This document shows positions 7,853-15,559 of a stretch of 57,325 bases of DNA, piece after piece. Both the position numbers and the translations under genes were made by a program. The stretch lies in assembly GCA_944392555.1 (NCBI GenBank), contig CALXWZ010000009.1:1-57325 (forward strand), given 5' to 3'. Origin of the DNA: an uncultured Alphaproteobacteria bacterium. Lineage in GTDB: Bacteria; Pseudomonadota; Alphaproteobacteria; CAAHEQ01; UBA3637. The notes beneath the pieces were generated by a model, which had not been told where the DNA came from, made no database searches, and saw nothing but the letters and a program-made list of their open reading frames with translations. Numbering within the stretch: the first letter of the stretch is position 1; every line of letters begins with the position of its first letter.

Positions 7853-9292
7853 TTATTTCCGTGTTCCGCCAAAGACCATTTCGGCATTGAAGTTACCTTG
7901 TTCGTAAAAAGCAGAACCGGCAAATTCATCTGGATTTTTAGGATTTTCACCATAGTATTTGATATCTACGGCTTCCCGTCCACCAGATGGAACAGTAAAG
8001 TTTGTATCTGTTGGTGTTTTATCAAACGTGAAGGCATACCCACTTGGGTTAGAACCATCTGTTTTAATAGTAACTTTGTGCCAATCGGTAAAATCAGCAA
8101 CCAATGTTTCTTGACCATCTTTAAACGTCAAATTAGCCGTTCCATTATACAGTTTTGAAACATCTTCATTATTGATTTCATTTTCAACTTGAGCTAATGC
8201 TTTACCTTCAAAATTCATTTCTGTATTAATTTGTGGTAAATCTTTGGCTTGAGCTGACAATGCTTCATAACCACCATAGAATAAAGCGATATCTTTACCT
8301 GTTTCATTACCGGCTGTAATATTATATGTGATTGTTCCGAAATCGGCATATTTTAAACCGACATCTTGTCCTTTATTATCAAGTTTAACAGTGGCAGTGT
8401 CTACATCATTATCCTTATAAGCACAATTGCCTTGTTTCTCACAAACATTTTCGTCAATCAGTCCGTTTGTTAAATCTAACGTATCAATAAAGGCCAATAT
8501 GGCATTGAGAGTGTCTTCGGGTTCATTGCCCCAATGCGCTTTAACAGCTGTTTTTAAAGACGTTTTGACATCTTCAACAGATGTTGATTTTGCAAAAGTT
8601 ACTTCTTCTTCATACTTTCTGCCATATTCTCCATTGTAAACAAAACCATAACTGACCAAACCTTCGTTGTTTTTATAAACGCCATTACCGGTACGGTTGA
8701 ATTTCAGAACGCTGGCACCGCCGTCATCTGTTTCCTGTAATCCGGTTAAGTTACCGTCTTTGTCAATAATAAACTTATAGATAGCTTGATCTGCTTTATC
8801 ATACCCAGACTCATAGAATGTAATATCTTTCAAAGATAAATCACGTTCTGTTCCTAATTTGGCATAAACATCTTCAGCTTTTTCCCGGATGCCTGAATTT
8901 TGAGCAATTGTTTTGAGTTCATCTAACGGTTTATCTTTTAAACCTTCAATATCCTCACCGGCCATTGCTAAAGATAATAAAATATCGTCTTCTGTTGCAT
9001 TTGAAAAATCTTGGTCAACAAGGATTTTTTTCATGTTGTTATAGGCGTTATTGATTTCTTCAGCGGATGCTTCCGTTGTTATTCCCGCAGATGTTGCTGC
9101 TTTTTCGTATGTTGTTGCGCGTTTTTCTGTATTGTTAACCGTTTGAATATTTGTCCCAGATTCGGGAATAGTTGAACCATTCGGTAAACTAGTTGTCGGA
9201 ACAAAAGAACTTCCGCCTCCGCTACCACCACTGCTACAAGCGGTTAACATTGTTGAAAGAGCCAAAACGGCCATAAATGATAATTTTTTCAT
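7853..9292 (-). CDS. Surface lipoprotein, probable Slam cargo (TbpB-like C-terminus)
   Basis: A 479-aa lipoprotein. The ATG at 9292 is chosen because AAGGAG lies six bases upstream. It gives a classic signal peptide with lipobox LTAC (Cys about residue 19), then a Ser/Gly-rich tether (SSGGSGGGSS). The body is rich in beta-strands and acidic residues. The C-terminus (FAGSAFYEQGNFNAEMVFGG) resembles the closing strands of the TbpB-like eight-stranded handle barrel of Slam-dependent lipoproteins. The ligand is unknown: iron proteins are bound by TbpB itself, but nothing here proves that. It is co-transcribed with the translocon gene three bases downstream. Two cysteines around residue 295 (CEKQGNC) could form a disulphide. 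Confidence 0.78.
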   Translation of the reverse strand: MKKLSFMAVLALSTMLTACSSGGSGGGSSFVPTTSLPNGSTIPESGTNIQTVNNTEKRATTYEKAATSAGITTEASAEEINNAYNNMKKILVDQDFSNATEDDILLSLAMAGEDIEGLKDKPLDELKTIAQNSGIREKAEDVYAKLGTERDLSLKDITFYESGYDKADQAIYKFIIDKDGNLTGLQETDDGGASVLKFNRTGNGVYKNNEGLVSYGFVYNGEYGRKYEEEVTFAKSTSVEDVKTSLKTAVKAHWGNEPEDTLNAILAFIDTLDLTNGLIDENVCEKQGNCAYKDNDVDTATVKLDNKGQDVGLKYADFGTITYNITAGNETGKDIALFYGGYEALSAQAKDLPQINTEMNFEGKALAQVENEINNEDVSKLYNGTANLTFKDGQETLVADFTDWHKVTIKTDGSNPSGYAFTFDKTPTDTNFTVPSGGREAVDIKYYGENPKNPDEFAGSAFYEQGNFNAEMVFGGTRK

Positions 9293-9350
9293 TTTTACTC
9301 CTTTTTTGTTGATCAATAAAAAATATGAAGATTTTTCTTCTTACCTATTA

Positions 9351-9374
9351 GACCACAAACCAACGTTTGTGGTC
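9351..9374. promoter_or_regulatory. Perfect 10-bp hairpin in the lipoprotein gene leader
   Basis: GACCACAAAC and GTTTGTGGTC are perfect inverted arms around CAAC, about 60 bases before the lipoprotein start. No T run follows on either strand, so it is not a terminator. An operator or recombinase binding site fits better. Confidence 0.55.
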
Positions 9375-9484
9375 ATTCTGGATTTGTTCAAGTTAGTCAA
9401 ACGTCTATACAGCTCTTGAAGTGCTTGTTTTTATTTAATTTTTAAATAGTTTTTCCAAAATATACAAAAAAATACAATAGTATG

Positions 9485-9530
9485 AAAAAAGTGGTTGATT
9501 TTATCGTTCTATTAAATGAGCCACTTTTTT
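9485..9530. terminator. Symmetric hairpin between divergent genes
   Basis: AAAAAAGTGG and CCACTTTTTT form a 10-bp stem with a 26-base loop, 25 bases before the recombinase start. It would act as a weak terminator in either direction, or as an attenuator in the recombinase leader. Confidence 0.4.
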
Positions 9531-9555
9531 AACTTTATTTATTAGGAGGTATAAC

Positions 9556-10158
9556 ATGGCAGTTATTGGCTACATCAGAGTTTCAACAGACAAACAAACC
9601 TGTGAACATCAAAAATATGAAATTAAACAATTTGCAAAAGCTCAAAAAGTCAAAATTACGCATTGGGTAGAAGAAACTATTTCATCCAGAAAATCTTTAG
9701 ATAAAAGAAAATTAGGAAAATTACTTCAAAGTATGAAAGCCGGAGATATCCTGATTTCTTGTGAAATATCTCGTTTGGGGCGTTCCATGTTAGAAGTTAT
9801 GCGTATATTAGAAACTTGTTTAAACAAAGAATGTCAGGTCTGGACGATAAAAGAAAATTTTAGACTAGGCGCAGATATTCAATCAAAAGTAATGGCGTTT
9901 GCTTTTGGGATATCAGCTGAAATTGAACGCAGTTTAATATCTCAACGGACAAAATCATCTTTGGCAAATATCCGTGCAAGCGGCAAAAAATTGGGGCGTC
10001 CCTTTGCTGCCGCATCCAAAAAATTAAAACTGTCAAAGAATTCAAAACGTGTCAAAGATTTATTGGATAAAGGCGTTTCAAAAGCTCAAATTGCTAAAGT
10101 TATGGGCGTTGGACGCACAACGCTTCGGCGTTTTATCTCTCGTCAAGGATGGGCTTAA
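9556..10158 (+). CDS. Serine recombinase (resolvase/invertase, Mpi-like)
   Basis: A 200-aa small serine recombinase. The N-terminal catalytic domain begins GYIRVSTDKQ with the nucleophilic Ser at about residue 10. It is followed by arginine motifs (ISRLGRSMLEVM near 72) and the helix QSKVMAFAFGISAEIERSLISQR. The C-terminal DNA-binding helix-turn-helix is VSKAQIAKVMGVGRTTLRRF. Such enzymes invert or resolve DNA between short sites. Sequence style (YIRVSTDKQT..., EIERSLIS) is closest to the Mpi-type invertases that I recall from Bacteroides. AGGAGG lies six bases before the start. It is divergent from the surface lipoprotein, which suggests possible control of surface antigen expression, although no pair of invertible repeats could be found. 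Confidence 0.9.
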   Translation: MAVIGYIRVSTDKQTCEHQKYEIKQFAKAQKVKITHWVEETISSRKSLDKRKLGKLLQSMKAGDILISCEISRLGRSMLEVMRILETCLNKECQVWTIKENFRLGADIQSKVMAFAFGISAEIERSLISQRTKSSLANIRASGKKLGRPFAAASKKLKLSKNSKRVKDLLDKGVSKAQIAKVMGVGRTTLRRFISRQGWA

Positions 10159-10277
10159 GATATATCCATTCTTTTAACTTCTTGCCCCAAGGAGTGTTTA
10201 TAGATTTATCCAAAGAATGGGAAGAAAACAAAATTGTTAATGTAATTTCCTAAAAGTTAAAGTTAACTATGCTGTCA

Positions 10278-10928
10278 CTATGGAAAATTAGCAATAAATT
10301 TTTCCATTTCTGATTTTATTAAATAAGCATTTGTTGTTGGATTTTCTAAGTCTATATTATGGCATTTCTTTGTATGGCCTGATATTAGTCTCACTGCTCT
10401 TTTTGTTGCTTCATCGTGATAGGGATATAATAATTCAAAATCTAGTTTTAAATCTTTCTTGTGATGATTATATTTTGGCATGACATTTTTCAACTTTTCT
10501 TGGCATTCAGCGCTTGATAAAGAAGCAGTGGTGTTTTGTAGATGCAATAAAGCCCAAAACTCAAAGCAGGGAATGGAATATATAAAAACAAACTTTTTGT
10601 TTTGAGCTGTTTGAATAGCTTGATTTCTGGCATTTATTTCCTTTGACGATGTTCTGCTGTCTTCGTCTATCACAATTACGCATATATCCTTTTTGTGCGG
10701 TTGACTATTTATTGCTAAATTTACTAAAGATAAAGGTGTTTGAGCAGTCTTCTCTTCAATTTTTATACGTGAATGTATAGTTCTTTTTCTCTGAAGATTT
10801 GTTACGTTGCTCAATAGTTTTTCTTTAATATCTTTTATATATTCTCGTTCTGTAACCTCACCCTCAACAAAAAAGGTCATTAATGGGTATGGTTGTTTTT
10901 TAGGATAAAAACTTGTTCTGCGTGACAT
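10278..10928 (-). CDS. RloB-like TOPRIM-type protein of a two-gene defence pair
   Basis: A 216-aa protein of the RloB type. Features: TFFVEGEVTEREYIKDI near residue 18 (the EGxTE-like first acidic motif), ICVIVIDEDSR near 83 (the D-x-D motif of TOPRIM-like nucleases), and FIYSIPCFEFWALLHLQN near 118 with the conserved PCFExW segment. The start at 10928 has GAAGGA seven bases upstream and lies two bases after the ATPase stop, so the two genes form one unit. RloB partners with an OLD-like ATPase. By analogy to PARIS-type (AriA/AriB) systems, this subunit would be the effector released when a phage trigger is sensed. The defence role is inference. Confidence 0.82.
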   Translation of the reverse strand: MSRRTSFYPKKQPYPLMTFFVEGEVTEREYIKDIKEKLLSNVTNLQRKRTIHSRIKIEEKTAQTPLSLVNLAINSQPHKKDICVIVIDEDSRTSSKEINARNQAIQTAQNKKFVFIYSIPCFEFWALLHLQNTTASLSSAECQEKLKNVMPKYNHHKKDLKLDFELLYPYHDEATKRAVRLISGHTKKCHNIDLENPTTNAYLIKSEMEKFIANFP

Positions 10929-10930
10929 AA

Positions 10931-12250
10931 TTATTCCTTCATTAATTCTTCTAAATCTGTAATATCCAACAAAAGAGGAACTCCACCAAAACGTCCTTGC
11001 AAATACCACTTTTCGAAATCAATGTTGTTCCGGATATTAGTGAATTGCGAAAGTGGATATACGCTTGAATGTCCTTCTAAGTCTTTTTCAACTAACCAAA
11101 CTTCATCTCTTGTTAAAACATCTTTTTTTAATAAATTGGAATTATGTGTAGTACAAATTAGTTGTGCCCCACCTTTGTTGATCTTAGGATTATTAAAGGC
11201 CTGAATTAGAAATTTTACTAATAATGGATGTAGTGAAGCGTCAATTTCATCTTCAAATAACAATCCCCCATTTAAAAATGCAGGATACAGTTTTACTAGC
11301 ATATCGAAGAAGATTAAAGTTCCTTTGCTTTCTACACCTAATGACAGAGGATATTCTTTACCATCTTCACCTTTATGATAAAACTTTAGAATATATTCAT
11401 AAATAGATTCATTGGTATCTTCAACTTCATCTTCAGAAATTCGAATTTGTGGAATGGTTTGTAGTTTTTCTAAAAAGAGTTTTTTCAGTTGCCTTTTCTC
11501 TGCTGAGATTTCCCTCTTTTCAATTTCAAAATGAGAAATACCAAAATCTGCTGATTGCAACCATTCAGAAATTTTTACCCAACTTTCTTTATTTTGATAT
11601 AATTCCGCTAGAAGCTCTTTATTATCTTGAAGCGATTCAAAACGAATAAATGAGTTTTTAAAAACATTGTAAATGTTGATGTAAGGTTCGCATTCTTTAA
11701 TTGCTAGAAGTTCAAGAATCAGAACATCCTTCTTTCTCGAAATCGTATCTTTCACTTCGTTAATTACGTATTCTGAAACGGTATGATCAGAGATAACTAC
11801 CGATCCTTTGTCTTTTTTATATAGCTTTTTCTTATTTAAAGAAAGAGTTTCCGACAAAATTGTATTAGCATCAAATAGTAAAGAATAGCTGACAATATCA
11901 TTATTTACGGAAAGTTCTAACTCTAATAAAGAACCCTCTTTTTTGCTTTTTTCATTAAGAGCAAAAGGACGGTATCCCCTCAGTTTAGAAGAAACCTTTT
12001 TGGAATTATTTAAGAACGCTTTTACTTTATGAAATACAGAAATTAAATTGGTTTTTCCAGATGCGTTGGCACCATAAAAAACAGTAACAGGAAGAATTTT
12101 GTTTGAGCCACGTTTAATTAAGTTCCAATTCTCGTTGGATGTTGAATATTTTGTATCTGGAACAAAGAAAATTTTCTGTTTTTTATCAAATGAATAATGA
12201 TTAGAAAAAGTAATACTAATAAGGTTAACTTTATTATTATTTTTTTTCAT
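10931..12250 (-). CDS. AAA/ABC-type ATPase (RloA/OLD-like) of the defence pair
   Basis: A 439-aa SMC/ABC-type ATPase. Walker A is VFYGANASGKTNL (near residue 60), the signature-like segment is SLGVESKGT (near 305), Walker B is LLFEDEIDASLHP (near 333), and a switch histidine is in ICTTHNSNLL (near 365). The middle (about 130-280) is a charged helical insertion. The C-terminus (KWYLQGRFGGVPLL) resembles that of RloA/abortive-infection ATPases. It is encoded just before the RloB-like gene. Such ATPases sense an invader and gate a nuclease partner. The gene is distinctly AT-rich, consistent with acquisition. Confidence 0.85.
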   Translation of the reverse strand: MKKNNNKVNLISITFSNHYSFDKKQKIFFVPDTKYSTSNENWNLIKRGSNKILPVTVFYGANASGKTNLISVFHKVKAFLNNSKKVSSKLRGYRPFALNEKSKKEGSLLELELSVNNDIVSYSLLFDANTILSETLSLNKKKLYKKDKGSVVISDHTVSEYVINEVKDTISRKKDVLILELLAIKECEPYINIYNVFKNSFIRFESLQDNKELLAELYQNKESWVKISEWLQSADFGISHFEIEKREISAEKRQLKKLFLEKLQTIPQIRISEDEVEDTNESIYEYILKFYHKGEDGKEYPLSLGVESKGTLIFFDMLVKLYPAFLNGGLLFEDEIDASLHPLLVKFLIQAFNNPKINKGGAQLICTTHNSNLLKKDVLTRDEVWLVEKDLEGHSSVYPLSQFTNIRNNIDFEKWYLQGRFGGVPLLLDITDLEELMKE

Positions 12251-12499
12251 AAAAAACTCCCTTTATTTACCAAACCAATCAAAATCAAACAAATTATATA
12301 CCTTTTTTTATAAAAAATCAATAAAATTTGCAAAAAAAATGCAAATTTTTATAAAAATGATAGAGATATAATTTTACCTCTTTAAATAATCACCTAAAGG
12401 AAATTGCATTCTGACTCAAATAAATATGGAATTCTCCAGCGTTTCATGTCCTTTAGCTCCGAATCGTGCCTGTTTTTTATCGGGGTGACAAAAAGTTTG
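12251..12499. other. Non-coding leader region of the ATPase gene
   Basis: An AT-rich stretch upstream of the ATPase gene. It carries poly-A/T tracts at 12300-12355 but no clear hexamer pair for the minus strand and no gene. Confidence 0.4.
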
Positions 12500-12528
12500 T
12501 GTACATTCTATCCTAAACAAATTATAAT
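12500..12528 (+). promoter_or_regulatory. Sigma-70-like promoter
   Basis: TGTACA, a 17-base spacer, then a perfect TATAAT. It points to the truncated open frame at 12584 and the tRNA-derived terminator behind it. Confidence 0.55.
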
Positions 12529-12583
12529 ATAAAAAAGTGTGATACAAGTGTGATTCATTTATATATAAACGACAGGAAATAAA

Positions 12584-12655
12584 ATGTTAAAAAGCTTAAA
12601 AATCAATACTTCTAATGAAAAATGGAACGAGCCCCTTCACCCGCTCCAAAAATAA
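12584..12655 (+). pseudogene. Gene start cut off at the tRNA-Gly-derived junction
   Basis: An ATG with AGGAAAT nine bases upstream and a good promoter opens the frame MLKSLKINTSNEKWNE. At 12633 the frame runs into the tRNA-Gly 3'-end repeat and ends at TAA after 23 codons. The last residues (PLHPLQK) come from tRNA-derived sequence. The simplest reading is that the 5' end of a real gene was joined to the repeat by recombination. The original gene cannot be identified from 16 residues. Confidence 0.5.
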
Positions 12656-12765
12656 ACCGACCGAGAAGGTCGGTTTTTTGTATGGAGCGAGTGGAAAAAA
12701 GGGAGAGAAGCCGAGAAGAGGGTTCGTTCACAAAGCGAAAGCGGAGTAGACGTCCGTAGGATGGT
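12633..12765 (+). repeat. tRNA-Gly 3' end plus terminator and flank, copy A
   Basis: 133 bases nearly identical to 57084-57217: the last 15 bases of tRNA-Gly (CCCTTCACCCGCTCC), the CCGACC/GGTCGG terminator, and about 90 bases of downstream flank, with only a few substitutions and one missing T. There is no tRNA body in front of it. This is what an attachment-site junction of an element that recombines at the tRNA 3' end would look like. Confidence 0.8.
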
Positions 12766-12895
12766 TCCTAGGTAAGATTTAATAACCATATAACGTTAAT
12801 TAAAAAATGGTTGAGTCCTTGTTTCATGTTCTCACAATTGTTAAATATGCTTGTCTATCAGAAACCTTCTTCTTATCTTCCGGGTAGATGGATAC

Positions 12896-13339
12896 TTATA
12901 CCACTTCTGCGCTGATTAAGGGCGTAAACTCCTTTTTATCCCGAAAGTTAATCGTTGTTATCTTATCGTTGCTTAAAATAGCGGGTAATTCCACCGTTCG
13001 GAATGTGCTTTTTGGGTGCGACTTTTCAACAAATGCCGTGATGTTCCCGCTGGCTTCTTGAATGAGCCGTTGCGAGGCAATATGCCATATCTCGTAAATT
13101 TCGGCTTCACTTATCTGTTCGGGATGTGCTGAAAGATTCATCTCTTCCAACTTTTTGCCACACGGCGTATGATCAATCATCTGCTTTTGCGGATGCTCTG
13201 CAATGTGTTTGAAAGCCTTTTCTTTATTCTCTTTGGTCGGTAAAAAACTAATGCTGAACAAAACTAAACAATCTTTCTTTGTTTTAACATCATCATGTTC
13301 CGCAATGTATTTTGCTTTTTGATATAATTCGCTTTTCAT
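12896..13339 (-). CDS. Unknown 147-aa cytoplasmic protein
   Basis: The start is placed at the ATG at 13339 (MKSELYQKAKYIAEH), with AAAGGA 11 bases upstream. The longer open frame adds an N-terminal stretch that does not look like protein (RERERITRR and many Cys). The product is a helical, charged protein; its end has a IYEIWHIASQRLIQEASGNI segment and a beta-rich tail (STFRTVELPAILSNDKITTI). I recall similar tails in hypothetical proteins of the same gut alphaproteobacteria, but no function. It sits next to a degraded secreted-protein gene. Confidence 0.6.
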   Translation of the reverse strand: MKSELYQKAKYIAEHDDVKTKKDCLVLFSISFLPTKENKEKAFKHIAEHPQKQMIDHTPCGKKLEEMNLSAHPEQISEAEIYEIWHIASQRLIQEASGNITAFVEKSHPKSTFRTVELPAILSNDKITTINFRDKKEFTPLISAEVV

Positions 13340-13513
13340 ACGCCGAGTTATCCTTTCTCTTTCTCGCGTCAAGTATACTCTTTTTGCCAAAAGAATACAA
13401 GGATAAGGTGCGCCACCTATCATATACCCGCAATCCGAGAGTAATATTCCGTGGCACTTACTTATCCTTGTGTAAAACGGTGTTTGATGAAAGAAAGTCA
13501 CCCCGTTTATGCG

Positions 13514-14254
13514 TTATTCTTCGCAATATAAACGCCCGTTTTCATCTTCCGTCACGCGCCGTTGTGCCGCATTGCAAAGCGAAATAGATATGGCATCCGT
13601 TCCGATTTCTTTTGCCGAAACCACATCCGAATTGCCATAACAATTGCCGTTGATATCCTGCCATTCATCCGTATTACATTGCATGGCACAATAGGCAACC
13701 AAATCGCCTTTATCCGAACTGCCCACTGTTAAAATGCGTCGATTGCAAGCAGTGCATAATACGCCGGCATCATTTGTATTTTGTGTTTGCACAACTTTCC
13801 TCATATCGCTACATGAAGCACATTTATTGCTCCCGTTCTCTTTTTCAAGAAAAGTGCTTCCCTCTTCACATAATCCGTAAATGCAACGCTTGTCAGATGA
13901 GGAATAGCGCCGATTGCCACAAGTTGCACAGTCAGCTTCGGATGTAATGTATGAGGTTGTGCTACTGCACGGTTTACATGTGCCCGAAGAGAAATCCAAA
14001 AATGTATTGCCGTCTCCCCTCGGGTAACCCGGATAGGCCGAACTGATAGAATTGCTGTTGCATACACCTGTCACGCCGGGATTATACCTTACGCATAAAT
14101 TATTATATGGAATGTGGACACGCGGGTTCGCTGATGATGGTCCGCATCCGCCTTCGCAATTACTTTTGCTTGCCTTTGTTACACGTTCCGGAGAGTAAAT
14201 ATAAGTGCTTTCCGTTGCATCACATGAATTTTTGACTTTTGCTGATGCAAATTT
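13514..14254 (-). pseudogene. Cys-rich secreted or pilin-like protein, 5'-truncated
   Basis: The frame is open from 14254 (just after a TAA at 14255-14257) to the stop at 13514, but contains no ATG near its beginning; the first possible start is a GTG at 14074. The encoded segment is full of cysteines in patterns such as CKPCSSTT, CATCGNRRY, CASCSD and CTACNRRIL. It ends with SLCNAAQRRVTEDENGRLYCEE. This is the style of the Cys-rich C-terminal parts attached to pilin-like proteins (compare the gene at 31762), but the signal and pilin part are missing. I read it as the surviving C-terminal half of a larger secreted protein. Confidence 0.6.
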
Positions 14255-14464
14255 TTAGCGACTCATCGTTATATCACTGCTTTTGAGCAAAATATCTATC
14301 TCTTGCTTGCTTTATAAACTTTTATTGAAGAACAGCAAAAAGGTTGTTTTTCATTTGGTTGTTTCATAGAATTGATATTCTGATGTTGCTTGCGTTGTAA
14401 AAGTATTTTTATCCTTATTTTTATGAATGAATTCAAAATTGCTCAAATATCCATATATTTAAAT

Positions 14465-14821
14465 TTAGAAGAAAGATTTTATAAATTCAATTATGAGGAT
14501 AAATATCCCCCATACCAACGGCAACAAAAAAATCAATTTAGCCAGCAACGGATGATTTCGCATATTACTTGTGCCTAAAAGAAAATAACATAACCAAAAG
14601 ATTAAGTCATTTTTGAGACTTCCAATGTAAACCTCTTGATTGACATAGTTCCAAGCAGATGACATCGCTTCTGAACCAAATATCGGATTATCTTGAGTCG
14701 GCGGATAAAAATATTCGTGGATTAAAGACGCAAAAATCAACGGATATATAGCAATATACCACTTAAATTGCCAAAGGAGTCTACTCGTTTCAAGAATGCA
14801 GTATTTAATTTTATCAATCAT
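14465..14821 (-). CDS. Small membrane protein, unknown
   Basis: A 118-aa protein with three hydrophobic segments (about 20-37 WYIAIYPLIFASLI, 72-84 LIFWLCYFLLG, 93-114 LAKLIFLLPLVWGIFILIIE). No family recognised. The ribosome-binding site is weak (GGTAGA). It stands in a strip of decayed genes, so it could itself be a fragment. Confidence 0.5.
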   Translation of the reverse strand: MIDKIKYCILETSRLLWQFKWYIAIYPLIFASLIHEYFYPPTQDNPIFGSEAMSSAWNYVNQEVYIGSLKNDLIFWLCYFLLGTSNMRNHPLLAKLIFLLPLVWGIFILIIEFIKSFF

Positions 14822-14863
14822 CTTCTACCTAAAAATAATAGATTTGATCATGTTTCTTTGTTG

Positions 14864-15034
14864 TTATTCGAGAGAATGCATGGGCTTTGTCAACACATTC
14901 ACGCCTTCTTGAAGCAGATAATCTTTAACCGTAGTTCAAATCCATAATAATCCCCGTGCAATTGCTTCTGTATTAGTTATTGTTCCGGTTGCCCAAGACG
15001 CAAAATCACTATATTCAGAAATTTCATTTTCATA
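14864..15034 (-). pseudogene. Gene remnant with an in-frame stop
   Basis: One minus-strand frame runs from 15034 to the TAA at 14864 and is broken only by a TGA at 14936-14938. The upstream half reads like protein (EISEYSDFASWATGTITNTE), and so does the downstream half (VKDYLLQEGVNVLTKPM). There is no start codon with a ribosome-binding site. It is probably the tail of a lost gene; the family is not identifiable. Confidence 0.3.
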
Positions 15035-15103
15035 TCACTTTCCAAAACTTGTTGCTTATCTATTACCTATCAGTTCATTTTACCGTTTGTCAATAAAAAA
15101 TAA

Positions 15104-15289
15104 TTATAAATCGTCAACCTCTTGCCATGTTTTCAAACACCACGATTGGGAATGCCCTTCCGCAACACAATCATCCATAAATTCATACCTTGAATATGCC
15201 CACATTGCAAATGTAGCAAGTAAGAGACATCCCAAGAGTATTAGTCCTATCAAGATAATAGATATTATATTTTTTATGAAATTTTTCAA
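15104..15289 (-). CDS. Small single-pass membrane protein, TTG start
   Basis: A 61-aa protein with one strong transmembrane segment (IISIILIGLILLGCLLLATFA), then a short tail with two cysteines (DDCVAEGHSQSWCLKTW) that could form a disulphide outside the cytoplasm. The start is set at TTG 15289 because AGGAGG lies five bases upstream. A longer ATG-initiated frame has no such site and puts isoleucine-rich residues in front. Function unknown. Confidence 0.6.
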   Translation of the reverse strand: MKNFIKNIISIILIGLILLGCLLLATFAMWAYSRYEFMDDCVAEGHSQSWCLKTWQEVDDL

Positions 15290-15352
15290 TAAAACCTCCT
15301 GTTCAATTATGTTAACGATATAGACACAAATTCTTGCCATGACCAATTTTTA

Positions 15353-15559
15353 CTACCAAATGTTTTGCTTGCGCATATTTGGAGTTCTTAAATAATCTAA
15401 CAGTTCTAAACAGCTTTTATCTGAATTATTCTGACCCAATATACTTCCTAACAGATTATTTTGCAAATCTTTTTTGCTATCCTCAATAATAGATTGATGA
15501 GATTGATTATTCAAAATCTTTTTGAAATAATCCCAACCTTCTTTATTTTTATCATTCAA
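15353..15559 (-). CDS. Unknown 68-aa protein
   Basis: A short, polar, helical protein (MNDKNKEGWDYFKKILNNQS...). Its start overlaps the end of the upstream regulator gene by 8 bp and it has no ribosome-binding site of its own, so translation would depend on coupling to the regulator. No motif recognised. Moderately likely to be real because of the coupling and the protein-like composition. Confidence 0.5.
   Translation of the reverse strand: MNDKNKEGWDYFKKILNNQSHQSIIEDSKKDLQNNLLGSILGQNNSDKSCLELLDYLRTPNMRKQNIW

Noticed and set aside
9317..10277. Invertible segment with paired repeats controlled by the serine recombinase
   Set aside because: No inverted pair flanking a promoter was found; only self-contained hairpins and a 9-bp pair CCATTCTTT/AAAGAATGG downstream of the gene at 10166-10220.
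10931..11009. Longer version of the RloB-like protein starting at 11009
   Set aside because: The extension overlaps the ATPase gene and does not look like protein; the ATG at 10928 has a good ribosome-binding site.
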